Source: JAQGMO01 sp050954505
Lineage (GTDB): Bacteria; Pseudomonadota; Gammaproteobacteria; Burkholderiales; Burkholderiaceae_D
Direction: 5' to 3'
Length of the DNA stretch: 6,462 nucleotides
NCBI GenBank assembly: GCA_050954505.1
Contig: JBPBPY010000066.1
Location: 1-6,462, forward strand
Shown here: in pieces, positions 1 to 6,071 of the stretch
Numbering within the stretch: the first letter of the stretch is position 1
Layout of the letters: each line of letters begins with the position of its first letter
The notes under the pieces: model-generated
The model's database searches: none
Seen by the model: only the letters and a program-made list of their open reading frames with translations
Told to the model about the DNA's origin: nothing
Made by a program: the position numbers and the translations under genes

Positions 1-345
1 GCGCGCATCGCGGGTCTGCTGGGCAATGGCCAGCATGTTGATGTATGCTGCCTGCCAGTTGCCACGCTGCTCCGCAATTTCGGCACTGAGGTAGCGAAAC
101 AGCACATCTTCCGACAGGTCGGTCGCTGGCAAAGGCTCCGCCGGTGCCATGGTCGGCGCATTGGCCGGATTGATGCGCGTGCGCATCTGCATCTTGCGCG
201 GTACCAGAGTTTCTTCCGAAGCCGGCGCACTGGTGGCCACGACTGGTTCTGCAGGCTCAGCACCCGAAGCGGCAGGGGCACGCGATCCCGAAGCGCAGGC
301 GGACAGCAACGCGGACAGAGTTACAATGGCGAGAGCGTTTTTCAA
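1..345 (-). CDS. TPR-type outer-membrane lipoprotein, N-terminal part (partial)
   Basis: The reading frame is open from a TTG start at 345 to the window edge, giving 115 residues; the C-terminus lies outside. TTG is chosen because an AGGA motif at 353-356 sits 7 bases upstream, and because it opens a classic lipoprotein signal: basic Lys2, a hydrophobic stretch (residues 4-14) and the lipobox LSAC with Cys17. The residue after Cys17 is Ala, not Asp, which by the Lol sorting rule suggests the outer membrane. Residues 18-75 are rich in Ala, Pro, Glu and Ser and look like a flexible linker. From about residue 76 (DLSEDVLFRYLSAEIAEQRG) a helical, TPR-like segment begins. From memory, Burkholderiales carry a TPR protein between mutM and lolB that matches this description; that identity is inferred. 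Its function is unknown. It is divergent from mutM. Confidence 0.8.
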   Translation of the reverse strand, partial: MKNALAIVTLSALLSACASGSRAPAASGAEPAEPVVATSAPASEETLVPRKMQMRTRINPANAPTMAPAEPLPATDLSEDVLFRYLSAEIAEQRGNWQAAYINMLAIAQQTRDAR

Positions 346-377
346 GGGATATTCCTGGCGAGGAGAAGGTAGTCCTG

Positions 378-408
378 ATTTTACGCCCAAGCGCTGCAGT
401 CTGCGCAA
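378..408 (-). promoter_or_regulatory. candidate promoter of the lipoprotein gene
   Basis: On the minus strand a -10-like TAAAAT occupies 378-383, with a weak -35-like TTGCGC at 403-408 and a long 19-base spacer. The -10 lies about 33 bases ahead of the TTG start at 345, a normal leader length. The rest of the divergent spacer (346-613) shows no clear mutM promoter and no gene. It does contain four CTGCAG hexamers, starting at 394, 474, 542 and 571. Confidence 0.3.
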
Positions 409-613
409 GCATTCAGGCAAGCCCTCGGCCAGCCGGCATGCGGCCCTGCGCCCAAGCCCGGATGCGGCTTTTCCTGCAGCCTTTTTCACTCGGTCATGCA
501 GCCTGGCTCTTGCGTCGCGAGCCGTTGTCCGGGCGGCGCCACTGCAGGCTGTGACGCCGGCAGCACTCCCCTGCAGCGCACCTGTTTCAACAATCCTTTG
601 CCTATTTGCGCCA

Positions 614-1435
614 ATGCCTGAATTACCTGAAGTCGAAGTGACCCGCCGGGGCGTTGCGCCCTTCATCGAAGGCCAGCTGGTCAGCAGCGTGGCGCTGCGC
701 CGCGAAGGCTTGCGCTGGCCATTTCCTGTCCAGCTGCACGACCTGGTTGCGGGCCATGTCGTTCGCCGCACCGGCCGGCGCGGCAAATACCTTCTGGTTG
801 AATTCGACCACGGCACACTGATCATCCATCTTGGCATGTCGGGCCATCTGCGCATCCTGCCGCTGGCAACGCCCGCGCAAAAGCATGATCATTTCGACCT
901 GGTGCTGGCGCAAACCTTGATGCGCCTGACCGATCCGCGCCGCTTTGGCGCCGTGCTCTGGCATGCAGCTGCCGATGGGGCGGTCGACCAGCACCTGCTG
1001 TTGCGTGGACTGGGGGTGGAGCCGCTGGAGCCGGGTTTTTCCGGTGCCACGCTGTTTGCCGCCACGCGCGGCAAACGTGCACCGGTCAAGCAGGCGCTGC
1101 TGGCAGGCGATATCGTGGTTGGCGTCGGCAACATTTACGCATCGGAAAGCCTGTTCGAGGCCGGCATCAACCCGCGCATCCAGGCCGGCCGCATCAGCCT
1201 GGCCCGTTATGAAAAACTGGCAACGGCAATCCGGCGCATCCTGGCGGCAGCCATCGACAAGGGCGGCAGCTCACTGCGCGACTTCATTGGCGCCGATGGC
1301 AATACCGGTTATTTCCAGCAACATTATTTTGTCTATGATCGGGCCGGATTGCCCTGCCGCGTATGCGGTGCTGCGGTTCGGCAAATCAAGCAGGGTCAGC
1401 GTTCGACGTTTTATTGCATCAACTGCCAAAAATGA
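614..1435 (+). CDS. mutM: formamidopyrimidine-DNA glycosylase (Fpg)
   Basis: Bifunctional DNA glycosylase/AP lyase that excises 8-oxoguanine (opposite C) and formamidopyrimidines and starts base excision repair. The protein has 273 residues, close to the roughly 270 usual for the family. The frame is open far upstream, but the start at 614 is fixed by biology: the mature enzyme needs Pro as its N-terminal nucleophile, and the protein begins MPELPEVE. Also visible are the catalytic Glu3, the conserved Lys58 (GRRGKY), the lesion-pocket Met75 (HLGMSG) and the DPRRFG loop (107-112). The helix-two-turn-helix region is around 169-187 (VGVGNIYASESLFEAGINP). A C-terminal zinc finger has Cys248, Cys251, Cys268 and Cys271 (C-x2-C-x16-C-x2-C) with the conserved Arg263. 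There is no obvious Shine-Dalgarno sequence. mutY, its pathway partner, follows on the same strand after 228 bases. Confidence 0.97.
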   Translation: MPELPEVEVTRRGVAPFIEGQLVSSVALRREGLRWPFPVQLHDLVAGHVVRRTGRRGKYLLVEFDHGTLIIHLGMSGHLRILPLATPAQKHDHFDLVLAQTLMRLTDPRRFGAVLWHAAADGAVDQHLLLRGLGVEPLEPGFSGATLFAATRGKRAPVKQALLAGDIVVGVGNIYASESLFEAGINPRIQAGRISLARYEKLATAIRRILAAAIDKGGSSLRDFIGADGNTGYFQQHYFVYDRAGLPCRVCGAAVRQIKQGQRSTFYCINCQK

Positions 1436-1449
1436 ATCTGCTGCTGCTG

Positions 1450-1479
1450 CTGCAGCGGGGCGTGATCGCGCCGCTGCAG
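1450..1479 (+). other. 9-bp hairpin downstream of mutM
   Basis: CTGCAGCGG (1450-1458) and CCGCTGCAG (1471-1479) are perfect inverted repeats around a 12-base loop, starting 14 bases after the mutM stop. The left arm is the end of a (CTG)5CAG run at 1438-1455. No T tract follows on the plus strand, so this is not a canonical intrinsic terminator. It could stabilise the mutM mRNA 3' end or act as a weak terminator. Confidence 0.4.
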
Positions 1480-1511
1480 GCGCGGCGTGGCGGCGCCTTC
1501 GATCAGGGCTG

Positions 1512-1617
1512 CTTTCGGCAATCGTGATGCGCGAACGGCATTCAAGGGCGCACATGCCCGGTCTTCATTGCGGCGGGTTGCAGCGCGTTGCGGCGGCTTG
1601 CGGCCGCTTGCCGAAAG
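1512..1617. repeat. 10-bp perfect inverted repeat in the mutM-mutY spacer
   Basis: CTTTCGGCAA (1512-1521) is the exact reverse complement of TTGCCGAAAG (1608-1617), with 86 bases between the arms. The right arm is also the last unit of the decanucleotide repeat at 1568-1617. Function is unknown. It could close a long stem-loop in a mutM-mutY transcript, or it could be a chance match in GC-rich DNA. Confidence 0.45.
1568..1617 (+). repeat. 10-bp periodic tandem repeat, five degenerate units
   Basis: TTGC recurs exactly every 10 bases at 1568, 1578, 1588, 1598 and 1608. The units read ttgcggcggg, ttgcagcgcg, ttgcggcggc, ttgcggccgc and ttgccgaaag, so the first four are close to TTGCGGCGGC and the last has drifted. 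It lies in non-coding DNA upstream of mutY. Slippage-derived expansion is the simplest origin; a binding-site array with helical-turn spacing is possible but unsupported. Confidence 0.55.
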
Positions 1618-1652
1618 ACGGGCGCGAGCCTGGGCGCGGCGCGCCGGCGCGG

Positions 1653-1658
1653 TAAAAT
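1653..1658 (+). promoter_or_regulatory. candidate -10 element for mutY
   Basis: TAAAAT lies 5 bases before the mutY ATG in otherwise GC-rich DNA. Transcription would then start at or next to the ATG, giving a leaderless or near-leaderless mRNA; that fits the absence of a good Shine-Dalgarno sequence. No -35 match is visible at 16-18 bases spacing (the 17-base position reads CTGGGC). Just upstream are overlapping GC palindromes: CGGCGCGCCG at 1637-1646 and GCGCCGGCGC at 1641-1650. Confidence 0.3.
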
Positions 1659-1663
1659 GCGGC

Positions 1664-2827
1664 ATGCAAGATATCGACCCCACTTTCTCCGAACCCTCGT
1701 TTTCGCTTGCCGTCATCGACTGGCAACAACAGCATGGCCGGCAAACGCTGCCCTGGCAAAACACCACCGATGCGTACCGCATCTGGCTGTCGGAGATCAT
1801 GCTCCAGCAGACCCAGGTCAGCGCAGTAATTCCCTACTATGGCCGTTTTCTCGAGCGCTTTCCCACTGTTCAAGCGCTGGCCGCTGCCGATGCGCAGGAT
1901 GTCATGGCCCACTGGAGCGGGCTGGGCTACTATTCTCGGGCGCGCAACCTGCATCGCTGCGCCCAGCGCATCTGTGCAGAATTCGATGGCCGCTTTCCTG
2001 CCGATCCAGTCCTGCTGGCCGACTTGCCCGGCATTGGGCGCTCCACTGCGGCAGCAATTTCGGCCTTTGCCTATGGCACGCGCGCTGCCATCCTCGATGG
2101 CAATGTAAAACGGGTATTTTGCCGCATGTTCGGCATCGATGGCTTTCCCGGCATTCGCAAGATCGAAGAGGCGCTCTGGAGACGGGCCGAAGCGCTGCTG
2201 CCGGTCGCCGGCAGTGGCCAGGACGAAGGCATCGAACGACGCATGCAGCGGTATACGCAAGGCTTGATGGACCTTGGCGCGACGATCTGTACACGCAGCA
2301 GGCCGGCCTGTGGCCGTTGCCCGCTGCAGTCGTCCTGCGTGGCTTGCAACACAGGGCGTACGGCGGAGCTGCCGGTACGCAAGCCGAAAAAGACCGTGCC
2401 GGAAAAACATGCCGGCATGCTGGTGGTGGTGGATGCCGGCCAGGTCCTGCTGCAGCAGCGGCCCGGTGTGGGCATCTGGGGCGGCCTGCTGTCATTGCCG
2501 GAATTCGAGGTCACGGATGAAGAGTTCGTTGCCGCGCACGGCACGCTCTTCGAATCGCGCATGCGTGCGCAGCTTGCGCCATTTGGCCGCTTCGAACGCA
2601 GTACTGCGCTGCAGCCGTTTTCCCATGGCTTCACGCATTTCAAGCTGCATGTGCTGCCGTTCCAGGTCAGTCTGCTGGAACGCGCAACGCTTGCCGGTGA
2701 ACTCGATCATGTCTGGTTCGACCACGATAAACTGGCTCAGGCGCCTCTGCCGGCACCCGTCAAGAAGCTGTTGCTGGCGCTGCTGGCAAGTCCCGACCTG
2801 TTCAACGCCGCCAGCCTCGGTTCCTGA
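1664..2827 (+). CDS. mutY: adenine DNA glycosylase MutY
   Basis: Removes adenine mispaired with 8-oxoguanine, preventing G:C to T:A transversions. The protein has 387 residues, somewhat longer than the roughly 350 of E. coli MutY. The frame is open upstream to 1487, but those residues are Arg/Ala-rich and unlike MutY; the ATG at 1664 gives a short N-terminus before the conserved fold. Domains: an HhH-GPD glycosylase with catalytic Glu44 (WLSEIMLQQTQV), the hairpin LPGIGRSTA (121-129) and catalytic Asp145 (ILDGNVKRV). An iron-sulphur loop has Cys209, Cys216, Cys219 and Cys225 in the family 6-2-5 spacing. A C-terminal NUDIX-like domain (about 245-370) includes the FSH loop (319-321), which reads 8-oxoguanine. 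Every key residue is present. The gene converges with the LON-domain gene. Confidence 0.97.
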   Translation: MQDIDPTFSEPSFSLAVIDWQQQHGRQTLPWQNTTDAYRIWLSEIMLQQTQVSAVIPYYGRFLERFPTVQALAAADAQDVMAHWSGLGYYSRARNLHRCAQRICAEFDGRFPADPVLLADLPGIGRSTAAAISAFAYGTRAAILDGNVKRVFCRMFGIDGFPGIRKIEEALWRRAEALLPVAGSGQDEGIERRMQRYTQGLMDLGATICTRSRPACGRCPLQSSCVACNTGRTAELPVRKPKKTVPEKHAGMLVVVDAGQVLLQQRPGVGIWGGLLSLPEFEVTDEEFVAAHGTLFESRMRAQLAPFGRFERSTALQPFSHGFTHFKLHVLPFQVSLLERATLAGELDHVWFDHDKLAQAPLPAPVKKLLLALLASPDLFNAASLGS

Positions 2828-2868
2828 ATCCTGCACGCTGTGCACAGGCGCAGGTGCCCTCCGGCGTC
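2828..2868. other. convergent junction between mutY and the LON-domain gene
   Basis: Only 41 bases separate two stop codons that face each other. The spacer contains a 10-bp palindrome, CTGTGCACAG (2838-2847), inside an imperfect inverted repeat (CCTGCAC at 2830-2836 against GTGCACAGG). No T-rich tail is seen on either strand, so a factor-independent bidirectional terminator is not convincingly shown. Confidence 0.3.
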
Positions 2869-3495
2869 TCAGAGTATCTTGTGCTGTTGCAGATATTGAT
2901 GGATGATCGCCAGCCTGCTGGCGGCATTGTCGAGTTCAAGCAGTTTTTGCCGCGCTGACGAAGGAATCGGCAGGATTTCACACCAGCGGTTGGCCACCCA
3001 TGCGCTGTCGTCGAAATGGGTGGTGGCAGGAAAAGGGTTGACGAAATCCTTGTCCTGTTCATGGTACTGCCGCGCGTTGATGTCATCGATGACGGACTTC
3101 AGTGCCCTGGCACAGGCCAGCAGCATGGGCGTTGCCGGCTGCGGCGCATCGGGATCGATGATTGCCACGCGGGCTTCCAGGCGCGGGCCGGCAAGCTCGC
3201 GTGTTTCCAGAATGCGAAAGCGCGCGCCGCCAATGACCTGGATCAGCAGCACACCCAATTCCTGCATGTCCCAGTTGGCGATGTTGGCAACACAGCCGAC
3301 ATGATCGATTTGCGGCAGGCCACCGACTTCATTGCCACTGTTGATGCGAATGATGCCGAACGGATGTTCTTCCTTCATGCAGTCGCGCACCATGTCGATG
3401 AAACGCGGCTCGAACACCTTCAACGGCAAGACGCCATCGGGGAACAACACGGTGTTGAGCGGAAATAGCGGCAGCCAGCGTGTTTCAGTGAGCAT
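2869..3495 (-). CDS. LON substrate-binding-domain protein (no protease or ATPase domain)
   Basis: A 208-residue protein consisting only of the N-terminal, substrate-binding type domain of Lon protease (COG2802-like). It opens with the characteristic stretch PLFPLNTVLFPDGVLPLKVF (9-28), followed by FEPRF, a beta-rich half (about 45-112) and a helical half ending LLELDNAASRLAIIHQYL (185-202). No Walker motif and no Ser-Lys protease dyad exist, so it cannot be a peptidase by itself; an adaptor or binding role is inferred. The ATG at 3495 is preferred over the TTG at 3501 because GGGTGA (3502-3507) sits 6 bases upstream of it. It follows rapZ after 19 bases, so the two are probably co-transcribed. 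The molecular function of this family is not established as far as I know. Confidence 0.9.
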   Translation of the reverse strand: MLTETRWLPLFPLNTVLFPDGVLPLKVFEPRFIDMVRDCMKEEHPFGIIRINSGNEVGGLPQIDHVGCVANIANWDMQELGVLLIQVIGGARFRILETRELAGPRLEARVAIIDPDAPQPATPMLLACARALKSVIDDINARQYHEQDKDFVNPFPATTHFDDSAWVANRWCEILPIPSSARQKLLELDNAASRLAIIHQYLQQHKIL

Positions 3496-3514
3496 GGTCA
3501 ATCACCCGCGGGCA

Positions 3515-4381
3515 TTACAAGGGTAACTCGCGGTGGCGCGCCACCACGCGGGCCTGGCCACGGAAATTTTCTGCCAGATGTTCGACAAAATAAACCGAGC
3601 GGTGCTGGCCCCCGGTGCAGCCGATCGCAACGGTGAGGTAGCTGCGGTTATCCTTCTTGAATGAAGGCAGCCACTTGCGCACAAACGTGTCGATGTCGGC
3701 CATCATTTCAGCAACCTCCGGCACGGCGTCGAGAAAGGCGATCACCGGCTGGTCGCGTCCGGTCAGGGCGCGCAAGGCCACGTCATAGAATGGATTGGGC
3801 AGCATGCGCACGTCGAACACCAGGTCGGCATCGAGCGGCACGCCAAACTTGAAGGCAAACGATTCGAACAGCAAGGTCAGCGGCGTGCTTTCGCTTTCCA
3901 CCAGTTCCCGTATCCAGCCCCGCAGTTTGTTGGCCGGCAGTCCCGAGGTGTCGATCACATGCCCCAGGCCTTCGATCGCGGACAGCATTTCGCGTTCCAT
4001 GCGAATGCATTCGCCCAGCGTCGGACGGTCGGCCGGATTGGCGCCGGGACTGACGCGGTGCGAGAGTGGATGGCTGCGCCGGGTTTCGGAAAAACGGGTG
4101 ATCAGGGTTTCCGTCTTGGCGGTCAGGAACACCACCTTCACATCATGGCCCTGGGCCTTGAGCCACTGGATGTCGGTCGGCAGTTCCGCCAGCGACAGGG
4201 CACTGCGCGCATCGACCGATACGCCCAGGGTGGTGGCGCCTTCCTCGACCCGGGTGGCGACCAGGTCGCGCAGCAGACGGGGCGGCAGGTTGTCGACGCA
4301 AAAATAGCCAGCGTCTTCAAGCGCATTCAAACCGATGGATTTGCCGGAACCGGAGATACCGGTGATGAGGATGATTCGCAT
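3515..4381 (-). CDS. rapZ: RNase adapter/nucleotide-binding protein RapZ (YvcJ/YhbJ family)
   Basis: A 288-residue P-loop protein. In E. coli RapZ senses glucosamine-6-phosphate and hands the small RNA GlmZ to RNase E; in other bacteria the role is less clear. Visible motifs are Walker A GISGSGKS (8-15), YFCVDNLP (26-33), a Walker B-like VSVDAR (54-59), the family block FESFAFKFGVPLDADLVFDVR (172-192) with LPNPF after it, and the C-terminal signature NRSYLTVAIGCTGGQHRSV (245-263). The ATG at 4381 is chosen because the family begins directly with the P-loop strand; GTG at 4405 and ATG at 4399 are in-frame alternatives, and none has a clear Shine-Dalgarno. The C-terminus stops at RHRELPL, without the basic KRK tail of the E. 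coli protein. The gene lies 34 bases after hprK. Confidence 0.95.
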   Translation of the reverse strand: MRIILITGISGSGKSIGLNALEDAGYFCVDNLPPRLLRDLVATRVEEGATTLGVSVDARSALSLAELPTDIQWLKAQGHDVKVVFLTAKTETLITRFSETRRSHPLSHRVSPGANPADRPTLGECIRMEREMLSAIEGLGHVIDTSGLPANKLRGWIRELVESESTPLTLLFESFAFKFGVPLDADLVFDVRMLPNPFYDVALRALTGRDQPVIAFLDAVPEVAEMMADIDTFVRKWLPSFKKDNRSYLTVAIGCTGGQHRSVYFVEHLAENFRGQARVVARHRELPL

Positions 4382-4415
4382 GGGTCGATGATAACCCATG
4401 CGCACAAAAATGTGA

Positions 4416-5354
4416 TCAGTCGTTGCCCATGGCGTTTTGCTGGCGTTCCATGAAATCCTTCAGCGTGTCGATGCCACGCAGCTGCAGGATGGTGTTGCGT
4501 ACTGCCGCCTCCAGCAACACTGCAAGATTTCGTCCTGCTTCAACTGGAATGACCACTTTACGAATTGGCAGTCCTAGTACATCTTCGGTTTGCGAATGCA
4601 ACGGCAGCCGTTCGTAATTTTCTTCCAGCGTACTGCGGCGCACCAGATGGACGATCAATTTCAAACGCATCTTGCGCCGCACTGCTGTCTCGCCAAAAAT
4701 GGTGCGGATATCGAGCAGGCCGAGGCCACGCACTTCGAGCAGGTTCTGCAGCAGCGTAGGGCAGCGGCCTTCGACCATGTGCGGTGCAATGCGGGCAAAT
4801 TCGACGGCATCGTCTGCCACCAGGCCATGGTTGCGGGAAATCAGTTCCAGCCCGAGTTCGCTTTTGCCCAGTCCCGACTCGCCAGTGATCAGCACGCCCA
4901 CACCCAGCACGTCCATGAACACGCCATGCATGGTGATGCGTTGCGCCAGCTTCTTGGACAGATAGACACGCAGGTAATCGATGACCTGCGCCGCCGGCAG
5001 CGGGGTGGAAAACAGCGGGATGTTCTTTTCATCGCAGATTGCCAGCAGATAAGCCGGCGTTTCCAGCCCTTGGGCAATAATGAACGCGGGCGGCGAAGCG
5101 ACCACAAATTCTTCGGTCTGGTGCTGGCGCGAAGAGGGCGACAGGCGGCGGTAATATTCTATTTCCTGGTGGCCAAAGACCTGGATGCGGCCGGGGTGGA
5201 TCAGGTTCAGGTGGCCGACCTGGTCGGCAGCCGAGGAAGCGTCGCCGGAAATCAGGCGTTCGCCGCCCGGAAAACCGGCGAACCAGCCCAGTTGCAGGGC
5301 TTCGCGATTGTCGTCATACAGCTGTTGGATCGAAAGCGGCGTGGAGAGCGGCAT
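4416..5354 (-). CDS. hprK: HPr kinase/phosphorylase
   Basis: A bifunctional enzyme that phosphorylates a serine of the PTS carrier HPr/NPr using ATP or pyrophosphate and removes the phosphate by phosphorolysis. At 312 residues it is of family-typical length. The N-terminal domain (about 1-130) includes WFAGFPGGERLI and NLIHPGRIQVFG. The catalytic domain has His143 (MHGVF), the P-loop GESGLGKS (158-165), the acidic pair Asp181-Asp182 (HGLVADDAVEF), the HprK signature LEVRGLGLLDIRTIFG (206-221) and the C-terminal VIPVEAGRNLAVL (268-280). All expected catalytic elements are present. The ATG at 5354 fits the family N-terminus; the ribosome binding site is weak. It follows ptsN by 82 bases and precedes rapZ by 34. 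Its carrier-protein substrate is not in the window. Confidence 0.97.
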   Translation of the reverse strand: MPLSTPLSIQQLYDDNREALQLGWFAGFPGGERLISGDASSAADQVGHLNLIHPGRIQVFGHQEIEYYRRLSPSSRQHQTEEFVVASPPAFIIAQGLETPAYLLAICDEKNIPLFSTPLPAAQVIDYLRVYLSKKLAQRITMHGVFMDVLGVGVLITGESGLGKSELGLELISRNHGLVADDAVEFARIAPHMVEGRCPTLLQNLLEVRGLGLLDIRTIFGETAVRRKMRLKLIVHLVRRSTLEENYERLPLHSQTEDVLGLPIRKVVIPVEAGRNLAVLLEAAVRNTILQLRGIDTLKDFMERQQNAMGND

Positions 5355-5371
5355 GATGGACTCGGTATCAG

Positions 5372-5408
5372 GCTTGAAGGGATGAACGGTTGAAAAGAGG
5401 CTTCAAGC
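5372..5408. repeat. 8-bp inverted repeat between ptsN and hprK
   Basis: GCTTGAAG (5372-5379) and CTTCAAGC (5401-5408) are perfect reverse complements with 21 bases between them. They lie 18 bases upstream of the hprK ATG, inside the 82-base ptsN-hprK gap. It could be an mRNA stem-loop that sets relative expression of the two genes or a protein binding site. No T tract follows it on the minus strand. Confidence 0.4.
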
Positions 5409-5436
5409 AGGCAGCCGGGCCGGCGGCCACTGTGCA

Positions 5437-5910
5437 TTACGCAACGTGTTGCAGGCTCGGCTGCCAGCCAACGATGCGGGCATGCACCGACTCGGCATCG
5501 GGGTCGCTGGCCAGCGCGGTGCGGAAGGCATCATCGGAAAACATTTCAGCAACTTCGGAAAGGATTTCCAGGTGTTGCTGGGTCACATGATCAGGAATCA
5601 GCAGGAATACCAGCAGGCTGACCGGCGCGCCATCGGGCGACTCGAATGGAATCGGTTCGGCCAGCCGCACAAATGCGGCAATCGGCGCCTTCAAACCCTT
5701 GATGCGTCCGTGCGGTACGGCGACATGATGGCCAAGACCGGTCGAACCCAGGCGCTCGCGGGCAAACAGGTTATCGGAAACCGTTGAGCGCGCAATGCCG
5801 AAGTTGTTTTCGAACAGCAGTCCGGCTTGTTCGAATGCACGTTTTTTGCTCGATACATCGAGATCAAGCAAAACGTTTTTAAATGGCAGGATTTGGCTGA
5901 AATGGGTCAT
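5437..5910 (-). CDS. ptsN: nitrogen PTS EIIA component (EIIA-Ntr)
   Basis: A 157-residue phosphoacceptor of the regulatory nitrogen phosphotransferase system. It receives phosphate from NPr on a histidine and controls targets such as potassium transport and nitrogen- or stress-related regulators; it moves no sugar. The PTS EIIA type-2 fold is shown by SSKKRAFEQAG (20-30), ARERLGSTGLG (50-60) and the active-site segment VAVPHGRIKG with phospho-acceptor His67, then IPFESPDGAPVSLLVFLLIP and QQHLEILSEVAEMF. The ATG at 5910 gives the short N-terminus usual in betaproteobacteria. GTG at 5922 is an in-frame alternative with GAAAG 8 bases upstream, and the ATG has no clear Shine-Dalgarno, so the start is uncertain by four residues. 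hprK follows. hpf and rpoN, which I would expect upstream, are not adjacent. Confidence 0.96.
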   Translation of the reverse strand: MTHFSQILPFKNVLLDLDVSSKKRAFEQAGLLFENNFGIARSTVSDNLFARERLGSTGLGHHVAVPHGRIKGLKAPIAAFVRLAEPIPFESPDGAPVSLLVFLLIPDHVTQQHLEILSEVAEMFSDDAFRTALASDPDAESVHARIVGWQPSLQHVA

Positions 5911-5942
5911 GACGCAATGCACAATAATAACTTTCGCTACGC

Positions 5943-5948
5943 ATTATA
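5943..5948 (-). promoter_or_regulatory. candidate -10 element for ptsN and the downstream cluster
   Basis: A consensus TATAAT is present on the minus strand, 32 bases upstream of the ptsN ATG at 5910. No good -35 is visible at 16-18 bases (the 17-base position reads GCGCGA), so strength is uncertain. If used, it would give ptsN, and possibly hprK-rapZ-LON, its own promoter separate from queF. Confidence 0.4.
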
Positions 5949-6071
5949 GTTGGTTTGAAAAACAGTCGCGCTGAAAATCATCCCGGGAAACCAGTAGTAA
6001 AAATTATCGAACCTGCGCGCTGTTTCGACCGGCATTATGAACCACTTTATACCCGTGAGGGGGCTTCGGCA

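Noticed and set aside
394..576. Four CTGCAG hexamers in 183 bases
   Set aside because: Irregular spacing and a common palindrome in GC-rich DNA; no supporting context for a binding-site cluster.
149..613. N-terminal extension of mutM (frame open from 149)
   Set aside because: It overlaps the lipoprotein gene on the other strand, has no family similarity, and would bury the Pro that must be the N-terminal nucleophile.
1487..1663. N-terminal extension of mutY
   Set aside because: The extra residues are an Arg/Ala-rich translation of the repeat-containing GC-rich spacer and resemble no MutY N-terminus.
1436..1663. Spacer repeats as a CRISPR array or insertion sequence
   Set aside because: The units are 10 bases with no spacers, and there is no transposase, target-site duplication or terminal inverted repeat of transposon type.
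1565..2410. 281-codon open frame antisense to mutY
   Set aside because: No domain or plausible start context; explained by codon bias of mutY.
1588..2520. 310-codon open frame overlapping mutY on the same strand
   Set aside because: It is an alternate-frame shadow in GC-rich DNA: Arg/Ala/Pro-rich composition and no recognisable domain, while mutY is certain there.
3959..4453. 164-codon open frame antisense to rapZ
   Set aside because: Shadow of RapZ; no motif and no ribosome site of note.
4590..5393. 267-codon open frame antisense to hprK
   Set aside because: Gln/His/Arg-rich shadow of the HprK coding frame with no recognisable motif.
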